In this document: positions 23,206 to 33,879 of the stretch, in pieces | Position numbering within the stretch: position 1 is the stretch's first letter | Layout of the letters: each line of letters opens with the position of its first letter | From: Mastigamoeba balamuthi | Taxonomy: Eukaryota > Evosea > Mastigamoebida > Mastigamoebidae | Length of the DNA stretch: 64,000 bases | Assembly: GCA_902651635.1 (NCBI GenBank) | Contig: CACRSC010000084.1 | Span: 1,492,963-1,556,962, forward strand | Direction: 5' to 3' | The notes under the pieces: model-generated | The model's input: the letters and a program-made list of their open reading frames with translations, nothing else | Told to the model about the DNA's origin: nothing | The model's database searches: none | Translations under genes and position numbers: made by a program

Positions 23206-23550
23206 TCACCTGTAGAGGTTCCTGTGTTGTCTGAGAAATCTGCTGTCTCTATTGGAGGGTTTTGTTCTGGGCATATGAAGGAGGTCATCACTCATGAGCG
23301 TACTTAATTTGAAACACGAGCAGTCTTGGATACAAATGGGTCCCTTGGCCAGGTGGTGCACGTTGCAGGCTCGTATGGGGGAGCAGTTTTGACAGAAGTG
23401 GCCGCTCTTGGACAGACTAAGAGTACGACAGAAGCCTCGAATGGGAAGATCACCTGGTTCACCTCTTTCCAGTTCTGATTCCGCTGAGTCCCTGCAGAAG
23501 GCAGAGCATCTCTGTGGTTGTGCTGAGTGACTGGCTGTTTGTAGTGCCAA
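23206..23550 (-). CDS. Possible small Cys-rich protein or fragment
   Basis: A 114-codon minus-strand frame with clustered Cys and His (GFCRTLSLSKSGHFCQNC, then CNVHHLAKGPICIQDC), a spacing that could bind zinc. No recognised family and no clear promoter or introns. It may be an exon of a larger gene or chance. Confidence 0.2.
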   Translation of the reverse strand: MALQTASHSAQPQRCSAFCRDSAESELERGEPGDLPIRGFCRTLSLSKSGHFCQNCSPIRACNVHHLAKGPICIQDCSCFKLSTLMSDDLLHMPRTKPSNRDSRFLRQHRNLYR

Positions 23551-24677
23551 CCAGCAGCATGCAGAGAGTGATCTCAGCTCTTCAGGTTCCCAACAATAGA
23601 AACGGATGATAGATGGATGGCTTGAAGCACTCGACAGCCAAGCTTACATAATAATGACGGAGGAATCAATTCGATCCCCTCTTGCTTGTGTGACCTCATT
23701 TGCAATGAATCACCCAATGCCAATCCAGCAATGCCTGGGCTAAGTGGACGCCACAACCACAACCCGCACAAAGAACTGTCCACCTGACGCCGAAGCGATC
23801 AGAGCTCTCCGACACATCCCACTAAGCTGTGTGGGATGCTACGGGGTTGCCGCGTGCTCCATGCCCTTATTGCCGTTTTCCCTCGAGAACCTCGTCTCAG
23901 CTGTGAGCCCTCGAAGGCGAACAAAAGAGGTGTTTCTGGGGCTCCGAGTGGCACGGCCATTGCTCACCAAAGCTGTGCAGCACATCGGCATGGGGGAAAG
24001 GCGGTGTGGTGTGTGCCCAATGTGGCCCGCGGTTGTGGGGAGGCGGGAAGCGAGCGGTTAACGACGCGTAAACGACCGCACAAGCGTGGTGTGGGGGTGT
24101 GGGTGTCGACGGGCGTTGGCGTTTTCATTGCCCGGAAGCCCCTCCGACCCGTCGTCCCTGTCGCGGGTGCCCTACGGGTGGCTGAGGCAATCGAGGAGGG
24201 ACAGGCCACCGGGAGCCCTTGGGTCCCGAGGCGGCGTCCTGGGATCACGGAAGATCACCCGCAGTCTGCCCCACCGTTTTTCGGTCGTGGAATTCTGCGG
24301 TTTTTTTCGCTTCGCAGCGGGAAATTGCGGAGCAGCGACGAACACGGGGCCCGGGTCGCCGATAGCAGAGCGGCACAGAGAGCTGGGGGCGAGTGGCTGT
24401 CGGGGGAGCGACCCAGCGGGCACCGTGGCGACTCAGGATCTGGTGAGAAAGGCGCGGCAGAAGAGAGCAGAGGGGCTCATTCGCGGACTTTTCTCAGTCC
24501 ACATCCCGCGATCGTTCTCGGCAGGCCACTGCTGGTGTGGGTTCCACGTCACTGCCCCTGGCGATTTGACCTCGCCGCGATCAAGCGGTCTGCAACACTT
24601 TTTTACTCACACCAAGAGAACACGAGCGAGCAGCTCAGACACTCAGAGACACAGAGCTGGCAGACATCGCACACACG
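23551..24677. other. Intergenic region upstream of the amylase genes
   Basis: No supported gene in about 1.1 kb. The last 200 bases (a CGCGGACTTTTCTCAGTCCAC-like block near 24480, then TGGGTTCCACGTCAC) resemble the region at 27350-27420 upstream of the second amylase gene, so part of the promoter was duplicated with the gene. Confidence 0.45.
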
Positions 24678-26555
24678 ATGGCCATCACCCACTTCTGCGA
24701 GATCACTGTGCTGGTCCTTGCTTGCGCCGCTGCCTGCACGCTGGCAGCAGACGGCAGCGAGTGGAAGACTCGTACCATCTACCAGCTGCTCACCGATCGG
24801 TGCACCGACACCAGCACTGGGGGTCTTCATCTCGACTCCAGACACTCACTCCATCTGTCGTGTGCAGCTTCGCGCTGACCGACGGAGGGAGCGGCGGCTG
24901 TGACGTGCACAACTACTGCGGTGGTACGTTCGAGGGCATCAGGCGCAGGCTCGACTACATCCAAGGTGAACTGCAGAGTGGAAACTTCCATCTCCCCAGC
25001 AAAAATCACTGATCGTGTGGTGTTGCCCGTGCGCGTGCGGGCTGCAGGGATGGGGTTCGACGCGATATGGATCTCGCCCATCGTGCACAACTCGGATGGA
25101 GGGTACCACGGCTACTGGGCTGACAACTTCTTCGCCATCAACGACCACTGTGAGCTCTCAGAGGGCCAGTGGCTGATCCTCAGCACTCACTCGCCTCGTC
25201 CTGCACAGTCGGGTCGGAGCAGGACCTGCGCAGCCTGATCAACGACGCGCACAACAGGGGCATGTATGTCATGATCGGTGCGCCTTCATCGCCCCCCATC
25301 TCACTGAATTTCGTTCTTTCTCGTGACTCACTGCACTGCGGGCAAAAACAGACTTTGTGGCGAACCACGTGGGCTACGGCGACATCGTCCCCTTCAACAG
25401 CGGCGATCACTACCACGGTTCGTCCCTCTTACCAGCTCACACCGCACCACGCCGACTCGTGTGAGCTGACCGGGCCTGCGCACAGACTGCAACGGGTGCC
25501 CGTCGGACTGCAACATCCACGACTACCAGAACAACGACTACGAGCTCCAGCACTGCAGGCTCTCTGGGCTCAGGGACCTCAACAACGACGGCAACGACTG
25601 GGTCAAGCAGCAGCTCATCGCCTCGGGGCAGTGGGTTGTCGGCATGGGCGCCGACGGCCTGCGGCTCGACACGGTGCCCGAGGTGAGCAAGGACTTCTGG
25701 AGCCAGTTCCGCCAGGCCGTCGGCACCTTCATGGTCGGTGAGGTCTGGGACGGTCGCATGGACGTCTCCGCGGGCTTCCAGGGTCCCATCGACTCGGTCC
25801 TGGCGTACCCGACGTACAACACGATCATCGCAGCGTTCACGCAGGGCGACGGGCAGTGCAGCTGGCTGTCTGACACGTATAGGGCCTCCCAGAAGTTCTA
25901 CAAGGACACCTCTGTCCTCGGCCTCTTCTCCGACAACGTGCGCTGCCCTCGTCGCACTATCCGAGTCCCTCTGTTCTGACCATCGGCAACTGCGCTCAGC
26001 ACGACAACGAGAGGTTCCTGCACAAGAACGGGGACCAGTGGAAGTACAAGAACGCCCTGGCCTATGTCCTCATGGCCGACGGCATGCCCATCATCTACTA
26101 CGGCACCGAGCAGGGCTACGCCGGCGGCAACGACCCCGACAACCGCGAGCCCCTGTGGTCCTCGGGCTACAACACCGACTCGGACATGTACCACTTCATC
26201 AACGCCACGGTCCACGCCCGCAAGGACGCGCGCGTGTGGGAGCACAGCCACGACGAGTTCGTCTCCGACGCCCAGGTCTACGCGTTCGTCCGCGGCAGCG
26301 CCCTGGCGGTGCTCACCAACGTGGGGAGCAACGGGTCAGTCACGAGGACCATCAGCGGGCTGCCCTACCCCAGCGGCCAGAGGGTCTGCAACATGTGAGC
26401 CCCCCTATCCCTGGCCACCTGATCTGTGGGCATCGGTACTAACGAGAGGCGCACCGGGCAGATACTACCCGAACCAGGACTGCGCCAACGTGGACAACGG
26501 GAGCCTGCAGGTGACACTGATGCACGGCGAGCCCAAGATCTACCTCCCTGCCTGA
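24678..26555 (+). CDS. Secreted alpha-amylase, GH13 fungal-type, copy 1
   Basis: Eight exons that join in frame. Signal peptide MAITHFCEITVLVLACAAAC, then the fungal (Taka-type) amylase order: RTIYQLLTDRF, CDVHNYCGGTFEGI, GMGFDAIWISPIV, GGYHGYWADNFFAIN, FGSEQDLRSLINDAH, MIDFVANHVGY. The catalytic nucleophile Asp is in GADGLRLDTVPE, the acid Glu in MVGEVWDGRM and the third Asp in FSDNHDNERF, which is formed only by splicing the exons on each side of the intron at ~25939-26005. IIYYGTEQGYAGGNDPDNREP follows. Cuts internal alpha-1,4 links in starch or glycogen; likely secreted or lysosomal. The C-terminal beta domain is short (ends KIYLPA). Near-identical tandem copy follows. Confidence 0.93.
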
Positions 26556-27540
26556 GCACCACACTCCCTCAAAACACAATTTGCCCTTCCTGTCAATAGC
26601 CTCAACCAAGTGCTCACCACTTCAATAGACCACATTTCTGCAATTAAACGGAATGCCTGTCTCGTCCACGGTCCACGAGCAATAAGAAGCAACTCACAGA
26701 CACAGACGGTCATTCAACAACGTTGCTCACATCCGAAAGTGTTCGTGCATACATGTGCCGGCGTTAAAAATGGGTTCCACGTGATGGTGACCACAAACAT
26801 CAATCATGGGGGGCATCTCGCGACATGACTCAAGGAGATGAAAACACCAACAATGCTGATTCCCTCAACAATCAAAAGAATGGTGGCGAGACCTCTCGAG
26901 AGCGGATTTCTAGGCCACAGAGGCAGAGATCTGAGGCTGTATGAGCTGCCTGAGAGATGTCGAGAGAGACAGAGACAGGTTGGCTATCTTATCCGTGCAC
27001 ACAAAGGAATAGTGAGACTATTTCCATCACCTATTCCCCAAACGAGTCCCGAAGGCGCGGAGAAAAAAGTGCGGGGGCACACCAGCAAATGAGTTCCTCG
27101 ACTGATAATTCACCCCTTTGCTGAGCCTGCAGCGGGCTTCTCACCTAAGGCGGTTGTGGGAATTGTAGGGCTGCACATGCCAATACAATTTTGGGTGAGT
27201 GTGGGGATGGGGGCAACTTGCATCTCTGTGCAACATCCGCTCCTGCTCTGTTTCTGCATTGCAAGAGAGGTTCGCCAGAGTGGGCTGTGTTTGATTGCCC
27301 GCTACTGCAGATGACCGAGAGTTCCTGGCACACCACTGCGACGAGAAGGACCCTTCGCGTATTTTTCCCGGTCCACGCCGCGAAAGGAGGAACGACACAC
27401 GGTGTGGGCTCCACGTCACACGTGTGGTCGTTATGTCCTTCCAGCGATCTTGAGGTTAGTAGTTTAGCGTGCTTGCCATCCCTCAGACCAGCGCGGTACA
27501 CACAACCGAGCTCACAGCTTCTGCGAACACACCTTCGCCA
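26556..27540. other. Intergenic spacer between tandem amylase genes
   Basis: No gene found. The 3' flank (CTCAAAACACAAT, then CCCTTCCTGTCAATAG, then TCAACCAAGTGCTCACC from 26567) recurs after copy 2 from about 29399, so the duplicated unit covers gene plus 3' flank, about 2.8 kb period. Confidence 0.6.
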
Positions 27541-29386
27541 ATGGCAGCCAACCACCTCTGTCAGGCCACTCTCCTCGTCGTCGCCATCGCTGCTGCCTGC
27601 ACGCTTGCAGCGGACAGCAGCGAGTGGAGGACGCGGACCATCTACCAGCTGCTCACCGATCGGTACACAGCAGCAACGCCACCCTGCTCAACTGCCCGTG
27701 TGCAGCTTCGCGCTGACGGACGGAGGGAGCGGCGGCTGTGACGTGCGCAACTACTGCGGTGGCACGTTCGAGGGCATCAGGCGCAAGCTCGACTACATCC
27801 AAGGTGAACTCCAGAGTGGAAACTTCCATCGCCCCGACAAAAATCACTGATCGGGCGGTGTTGCCCGTGTGCGTGCGGGCTGCAGGGATGGGGTTTGACG
27901 CGATCTGGATCTCGCCCATCGTGCACAACTCGGATGGAGGGTACCACGGCTACTGGGCTGACAACTTCTTCGCCATCAACGACCACTGTGAGCTCTCAGA
28001 GGGCCCAGATGGCTGATCCTCAGCACTCACTCGCCTCATCCTGCACAGTCGGGTCGGAGCAGGACCTGCGCAACCTGATCAACGACGCGCACAGCAGGGG
28101 CATGTACGTCATGATCGGTGAGCTTTCATCGCCTCTCTTCTTACCGTTACTTCCTTCTTTCCCGTGAATCACTGTGACCACAATCGCAGACTTTGTGGCG
28201 AACCACGTGGGCTACGGCGACATCGTCCCCTTCAACAGCCAGGATCACTACCACGGTGAGCCCTCTATCTCCCAGCTCATAAGGATGACCAAATAACCTT
28301 TCTGGCAGACTGCAACGGGTGCCCTTCAGACTGCAAAATCCACGACTACCAGAACAACGACTACGAGCTCCAGCACTGCAGGCTCTCGGGGCTCAGGGAC
28401 CTCAACAACGACGGCAACGACTGGGTCAAGCAGCAGCTCATCGCCTCGGGGCAGTGGGTTGTCGGCATGGGTGCTGATGGCCTGCGGCTCGACACGGTGC
28501 CCGAGGTGAGCAAGGACTTCTGGGGCCAGTTCCGCCAGGCCGTCGGCACCTTCATGGTCGGTGAGGTCTGGGACGGCCGCATGGACGTCTCCGCGGGCTT
28601 CCAGGGCCCCATCGACTCGGTCCTGGCGTACCCGATGTACAACACAATCATCAACGCGTTCACGCAGGGCGACGGGCAGTGCAGCTGGCTGTCTGACACG
28701 TACAAGGCCTCCCAGAAGTGGTACAAGGACACCTCTGTCCTCGGCCTCTTCTCCGACAACGTGCGTACACAATTAACGTTCACGCAGCCTCCTGGCTCAA
28801 ATGGCGTTCTTTGCGGAATGTATTTCGTGCAGCACGACAACGAGAGGTTCCTGCACAAGAACGGGGACCAGTGGAAGTACAAGAACGCCCTGGCCTATGT
28901 CCTCATGGCCGACGGCATGCCCATCATCTACTACGGCACCGAGCAGGGCTACGCCGGCGGCAACGACCCCGACAACCGCGAGCCCCTGTGGTCCTCGGGC
29001 TACAACACCGACTCGGACATGTACCACTTCATCAACGCCACGGTCCACGCCCGCAAGGACGCGCGCGTGTGGGAGCACAGCCACGACGAGTTCGTCTCCG
29101 ACGCCCAGGTCTACGCGTTCGTGCGTGGCAGCGCCCTGGCGGTGCTCACCAACGTGGGGAGCAACGGGTCGGTCACGAGGACCATCAGCGGGCTGCCCTA
29201 CCCCAGCGGCCAGAGGGTCTGCAACATGTGAGCCCCCCTATCCCTGGCCACCTGATAAGGGCATCGGTACTAACGAGAGGCGCACTGCACAGTTACTTTC
29301 CGTACCAGGACTGTGCCAACGTGGACAACGGGAGCTTGCAGGTGACGCTGATGCACGGAGAGCCCAAGATCTACCTCCCTGCCTGA
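27541..29386 (+). CDS. Secreted alpha-amylase, GH13 fungal-type, copy 2
   Basis: Same eight-exon plan as copy 1. Signal peptide MAANHLCQATLLVVAIAAAC differs from copy 1, as do most introns, while exons are almost the same. Catalytic sites: GADGLRLDTVPE, MVGEVWDGRM and FSDNHDNERF across an intron. The last exon has YFPYQDCANVDNG where copy 1 has YYPNQDCANVDNG. Exon identity with diverged introns and leaders suggests gene conversion of exons or purifying selection after an older duplication. Confidence 0.93.
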
Positions 29387-30240
29387 GCACCACACTCCCT
29401 CAAAACACAATCAGCCCTTCCTGTCAATAGTCTCAACCAAGTGCTCACCCTTCCATGGAAAACCCCATTCTCCAAACAATCGGAGTGCCGTCTCGTCCAC
29501 GAGCGATAAGAGGGACTGATTTGCGCTCACTTGTGTGTCTGCCTCCGTGGTTGAGGGGTGCCTAAGGGCATGGTCACCAATGGGTCGGTCAAACTTCCGT
29601 GATCGGAACTGAGGAGTGAAGACACCTTGCTCCTCTGTCAGCCACGCCTTCCCTGTGGCACCCACAAGACCAGAGGCCGCCGAGGCCAGGCCCTGGTCAT
29701 CGTGGGGCCAGGGGCCCAAACCCGGGCCCTGGGGCGTGGGAGCTTGGGCCACCCAGGGGGGGGGGGGCACGTTGCCGGGTCGGCCCACTCCGCTCGGGGG
29801 AGAAGCAAGACAACTTTCACCACCAGTCGCCTATTTCTGCACCCACGTCCCATGATCCCCACGAATCGAATCCAGGAAAGGAAACAAAAAGAAAGCACGG
29901 GCGGGACCACACGGTAGAGAAGAAACTCACTCTCTATATCTTTGCAGCCAAATGTACCATTTTACCAGTTTCAAAAATAATACAATGTGAAAAAGTCATT
30001 TTAAAACGACATTTTGAAAAAAAAGTGAAATGCCGTTTCAAACGATACTTCAAAAATGAGAAAACTTAGTCAAAGTATTGCACAAAATTAGGAAAAGAAA
30101 ACTAATAAAACTCAGCATATAAACAGAGAGTTGCAATCATCAAACACAATTGAGTGCATCACCAACACTGTTGTTGTGTTCACTGTTCCAGTTCTCTGGC
30201 TTCATCTGCTCCTCGTGCTCCTTTAACATCATTGTCTGAG
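29387..30240. other. Non-coding transition from GC-rich to AT-rich DNA
   Basis: 3' flank of amylase 2, a 13-base G run near 29758-29770, then an abrupt drop in GC after about 29930. No gene seen. Confidence 0.5.
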
Positions 30241-30244
30241 ATGA

Positions 30245-30350
30245 GAGGTATCACAAAAGCAACAGAGGAGAAAAGTGTCATCCAAGCAACAATTTAGAAT
30301 AGTATTGTGAAAGTAACAGTTTAGGTGTTGCAAAAAAAGTAAAATTTAAG
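30245..30350. repeat. Left array of GTATCACAAAAGYRACAG-like motifs
   Basis: Repeated short units such as TATCACAAAAGCAACAG, GTGTCATCCAAGCAACA and TTGTGAAAGTAACAG. The same motif family recurs at 33085-33180, outside the other end of the inverted-repeat element. Confidence 0.5.
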
Positions 30351-31314
30351 TCACGATCCAGCTGATCATCCAGTGCATACCCTTGATCACAATAAGGGCA
30401 ACTGGAAACATCTGGATGAAGTCAATGAAGCTGTCCTTGCAGTACCCCTCGGAGTGTAGTGCTGGCTGGCCTCAGCCAAACAGTACTATGCGTAGCTAAA
30501 GTCAGTTAGACTAATCAATTTGTCAGTTCCTTTTGTTCGCCCATAGTGAGACGAGAGCTCCAAGGCCTTGTTGGAGTCTCTGCGGGCTCTTGGGGCAGGG
30601 AGTCAATACGCCACAGGAGAGCTGCTTCTCTACATTCCCTGTCATGCTCTTTTCTGCTCACCAGAAATCTTAGAGTGTCTCTACTTGCAGATCTCCTTGA
30701 TGAGCATCTTGAACTCTGCCCGATTGCTATTGTAAACAATTGGTCATTGCTGTGTTTTATGAACTGAAGTGCTAAAGTTGCACATGTAGAGCCTCTTTTT
30801 CAGTGCTAGAATTAGTGCTGAATTAGTGCTATTTTAGTGCTATTATTCATGTGAATTTAGCACTTCATACACTACATGAAATTAATGCACAATATGCGCA
30901 TGAATCGATAAAATCGAATCAAATGATATCGATAAATGCACTACATGCACGTGTTGCGCATTTAGTGCTTTTAGCGATTTAGTAGATTTTAATCACATTT
31001 AGCAATCACCACAAGCGATTAAATCGTTTTTATCATAAACAGTGATATAAAATCATAGAAAATTGCTACAAATTTGTCAAAAATTATGTATTTTTTTGCT
31101 GCTTCAGCAGCACTGTGCTACACCTCTTCTGAATCGTGAGGAATCCCACTGCCTGGAGGAGGAATCACGTCTTATTCGACTTGCGAAAGCAACATTCGTC
31201 TGACACCAGCAGAGGAACCCAGAGAGAAAGATGCCAATTTCCATTTGTTCATTTTAACAATTCAGTAGAGAGCACGTCAGTGCCAGCATCCTCGGGACTA
31301 CGAAAGACTTCTCG

Positions 31315-31647
31315 ATGTCCGACCTCAAGTGCTTGGAGGGTACTCATTGAAATTTTTTTTTCTCTGATTGATTTGCAGAGAGCATGGACAAGGACAAGCT
31401 GCCATCATCACCACACAGCAGGGAGGACGAAGCTGCAGAGAACGAGAACGAGGATGAGACTAAGGGAAGGCCAAGGAAGAGATCAAGTCTCCATAAGGAA
31501 GAGGCCATCGAGGCACGACCCAGGAGAAAGGCCACTAGGAGAGGCAGAAGGAAAAAGACGGTAGAGTCTGAGGACGTAGAGGAAGAGGACGAGGGACATG
31601 AGCATGGTTCATCCTCTCCTGAAACTAAGAAGAGAAAGACAACATAA
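31315..31647 (+). CDS. Small, highly charged, probably nuclear protein
   Basis: Two exons, 31315-31339 and 31379-31647 (TAA), join in frame across a 39-base intron with a T-rich acceptor. About 97 aa starting MSDLKCLEESMDKDKLPSS, then alternating acidic and basic runs (KGRPRKRSSLHK, RRKATRRGRRKKTVES, DVEEEDEGHEH, ending KKRKTT). Basic clusters look like nuclear localisation signals and KGRPRKR resembles an AT-hook core (GRPRK). It lies inside the inverted-repeat element, so it may be an accessory DNA-binding protein of that element. No family hit claimed. Confidence 0.5.
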
Positions 31648-32080
31648 AGTTTCAGTTACATTCTCTGTCACTGTTGTTTCTGGTTCTCTCTGTTAACAGT
31701 CATTCAAACCTGTTCTTACGTCGGTTGGGTGTTTCTGCTTTGCATTTCTTTGTACTTCTTCTGGTTTTCTTTCTTCAATTGCCAGAAATTGAGCAATCTA
31801 TGACTAGTAATTTAATAGCTTCTTTCTTCGTCAAATGACATCATCTTGTAACTGCTCAGTCTCTTTTCCTTATTCTATTTTTTGCTCTTTTCTTTTCCAA
31901 ATAGTTTATCAGTGACATTCCATTTTCGTTGCTTTTTGCTTTTCCCCAAATTTCCATTTTCAAATTTCCGACAGATTTTCAAATTCGTTTTATCGTCTGT
32001 TTGTAGTAATGCATGCACTGAATGTGTATTTAGCGAATGAATGAGCTATAAGTGCAAAATGCGTTTTATGTGCATTCCCC

Positions 32081-32530
32081 ATGGACGTTCAAGGGTTGAA
32101 CAAGGGGGTTCGCCACGACCTGAAGATCTGGCAGAGCTCAGCTCCAGGCATGGAACTGCAAGGGACACGGCTGCTGGCAGACAATGGCAATGTCAGTGTC
32201 CCGAGCAGTGAGCTCCTGACCCCCTTCAAGTACGCCTCTCTGTTCAACTCTGTCAATGGAAGGTGAAGAACAACTGCACTCAAGTACACCAGGCTCGAAC
32301 GCCAGTGGAACCGTGTTCACAGGTGCTGGAAAAGCAGGGCAGAGCACTACCTGGGCTTCATGTTCCGATTCAACATCGTGGGCAAGAAGTGTAAGGGGAA
32401 GAAGATGATGAGCAACGACCTGCTGAGGTCAGCCATCATAATCATCACGAACCTCGATGCCTGGTACCTGAGTGAGAACCCCTTGTGCCGTATTCCCAGG
32501 GAGGCCTGGTTTCCCAGACCACCCCAGTGA
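32081..32530 (+). pseudogene. DDE transposase C-terminal remnant (PIF/Harbinger-like)
   Basis: One frame with a single internal TGA at 32264-32266 reads HDLKIWQSSAPGM, GTRLLADNGNVSVPSSELL, TPFKYASLFNS, then after the stop YTRLERQWNRVHRCWKSR and NDLLRSAIIIITNLDAW. This follows the second half of Harbinger-type DDE transposases: a catalytic Asp in LLADNGN, an LLTPFK stretch, and a Glu in the LERQW helix. The first catalytic Asp region is absent. The internal stop could also be a very short intron, but nothing upstream restores a full gene, so I call it a remnant. Confidence 0.5.
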
Positions 32531-33084
32531 AAAAGCTGAAACAGAGGTTTGACTTCGAAAAATGACAGAGAGCTCAGTGATGAATAATCCCAAAAATGCA
32601 CTGAAATTGCACTACATGTGATTGGTAGCACTACATGTGATGCATTCTATGGAATTGCATCGCTAAATTGGCACTACAATCGCTACTAGCACAAATATTT
32701 GCACTAGTAGCAATTGAAGCACTGCATAGAGATAGGGAAAAATGGCAATAGTGCTGAATTTCGGTCTCATGTAGTACTAAAATCGCTATTAGCGATGTAG
32801 TGCTACTTTGCACTAGAATTAGCACAAAATTAGCAATTGAAGCGCTGAATTAGCACTGAAAATACATAACTAAAGATTTATCGCTCCATGTGCAAAAGTC
32901 ACAGCAATGACTAAATGTTTCGTGGAGTTCCTTCTTTCTGAAGTTGCCGAAGGCCAAAGCAATCTTCAGGCAGTGCTTGACCTGCATCTGCTGCTTCTCA
33001 AGAGCTGCTTCAGCTCTGTGTAGCCCTGTTAAATAGTGTAAGATAAGATTAGTCAAATATGTTAAAAGTATGAAAGTGATATTT

Positions 33085-33180
33085 CAGAGGTGTCACAAAA
33101 GTGACAAATGAAAAAAGTCACGAAAGTGACAGTTGAAAAGTATCACACAAGTGACAGTCAAAAGTGTCTTATAAGTGAAG
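33085..33180. repeat. Right array of GTCACAAAAGTGAC motifs
   Basis: At least four imperfect copies of a near-palindromic unit (TGTCACAAAAGTGACA, AGTCACGAAAGTGACAG, TATCACACAAGTGACAG, then a decayed copy), spaced about 22-24 bases. Related motifs lie at 30245-30350 on the other side of the transposon. Confidence 0.65.
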
Positions 33181-33879
33181 AAGGTAGTGGAGATAGTTCT
33201 GCTGCTGCTGCTGAGGTCTCTTCAGGCCTCTGCCTTAACCACCTCTGCTGGCCTCTCTGGCAGAGATAGGGCAGCAATTTGCACAGGTGGCTGCTCCACT
33301 ATGTGTTTTGATAAAGACACCAAAAATAATGATTCATATCTCTTTCTGTACTATCAATATCATGGTATTTTTATCTTTTCAGTAAGCATTTCTATGTTAG
33401 ACTGTGCTCTCTCTTAACCAATATGCATAGTCAATACCGTTAGTAAAATTCTGATTCCTAATGATTGGCAGGAGCTTCTTGTTGAAAGTGTGGTATGTCC
33501 AGGCAGTGATTTGTGAATATCTAAAATAATCTGCACTTTGCTCCAACAAGATCTGCAAGTGATGATAGGAAGGATTTTCTTTGAGACCACTACTTCTTAT
33601 GACCAACACTGCTGCTAAGATGTTCTGGATTTCTGGTCAGCGCAATACTATTTATGATACAATATGCAGTCAGAAAAACAGATGTGCTCTGTACAAGAGA
33701 CTAACACCAGCTGTTCCTGTAACAGCCTCCACAGGACGTCAATATTTTCTGGAAGAAGTTACTGTAAGCATGCACGCAGAGCTTATGAGGAACAACATGG
33801 AGCTTACTGCCTTGAGTTGGATGCTGTTTGCTCCGTTCATGTTGAGACATTACAAGTGCTCTCCTCTCATTGTCATCTC
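33181..33879. other. AT-rich non-coding stretch
   Basis: No supported gene. Short frames here have no family signal and no matching splice sites. Ends at the stop codon of the minus-strand cyclase gene. Confidence 0.4.

Larger units (their letters stand above)
30741..32915. mobile_element. Decayed AT-rich DNA transposon with inverted ends
   Basis: The left side (about 30741-30835) and the reverse complement of the right side (about 32812-32915) share ordered blocks: TCATTGCTGTG, TTGCACATG.GAGC and TTTTCAGTGCTA, followed on both sides by iterated AGTGCTAATT-type motifs. Between them lie a small charged-protein gene (31315) and a DDE transposase remnant (32081). GC is far below the rest of the window. 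I could not identify a convincing target-site duplication, so the ends are approximate. Confidence 0.6.

Noticed and set aside
29850-29920. Possible minus-strand tRNA (GATTCGATTCG resembling a B box)
   Set aside because: No T stem, D arm or A box can be formed; the acceptor-like pairing is only 5 bases.
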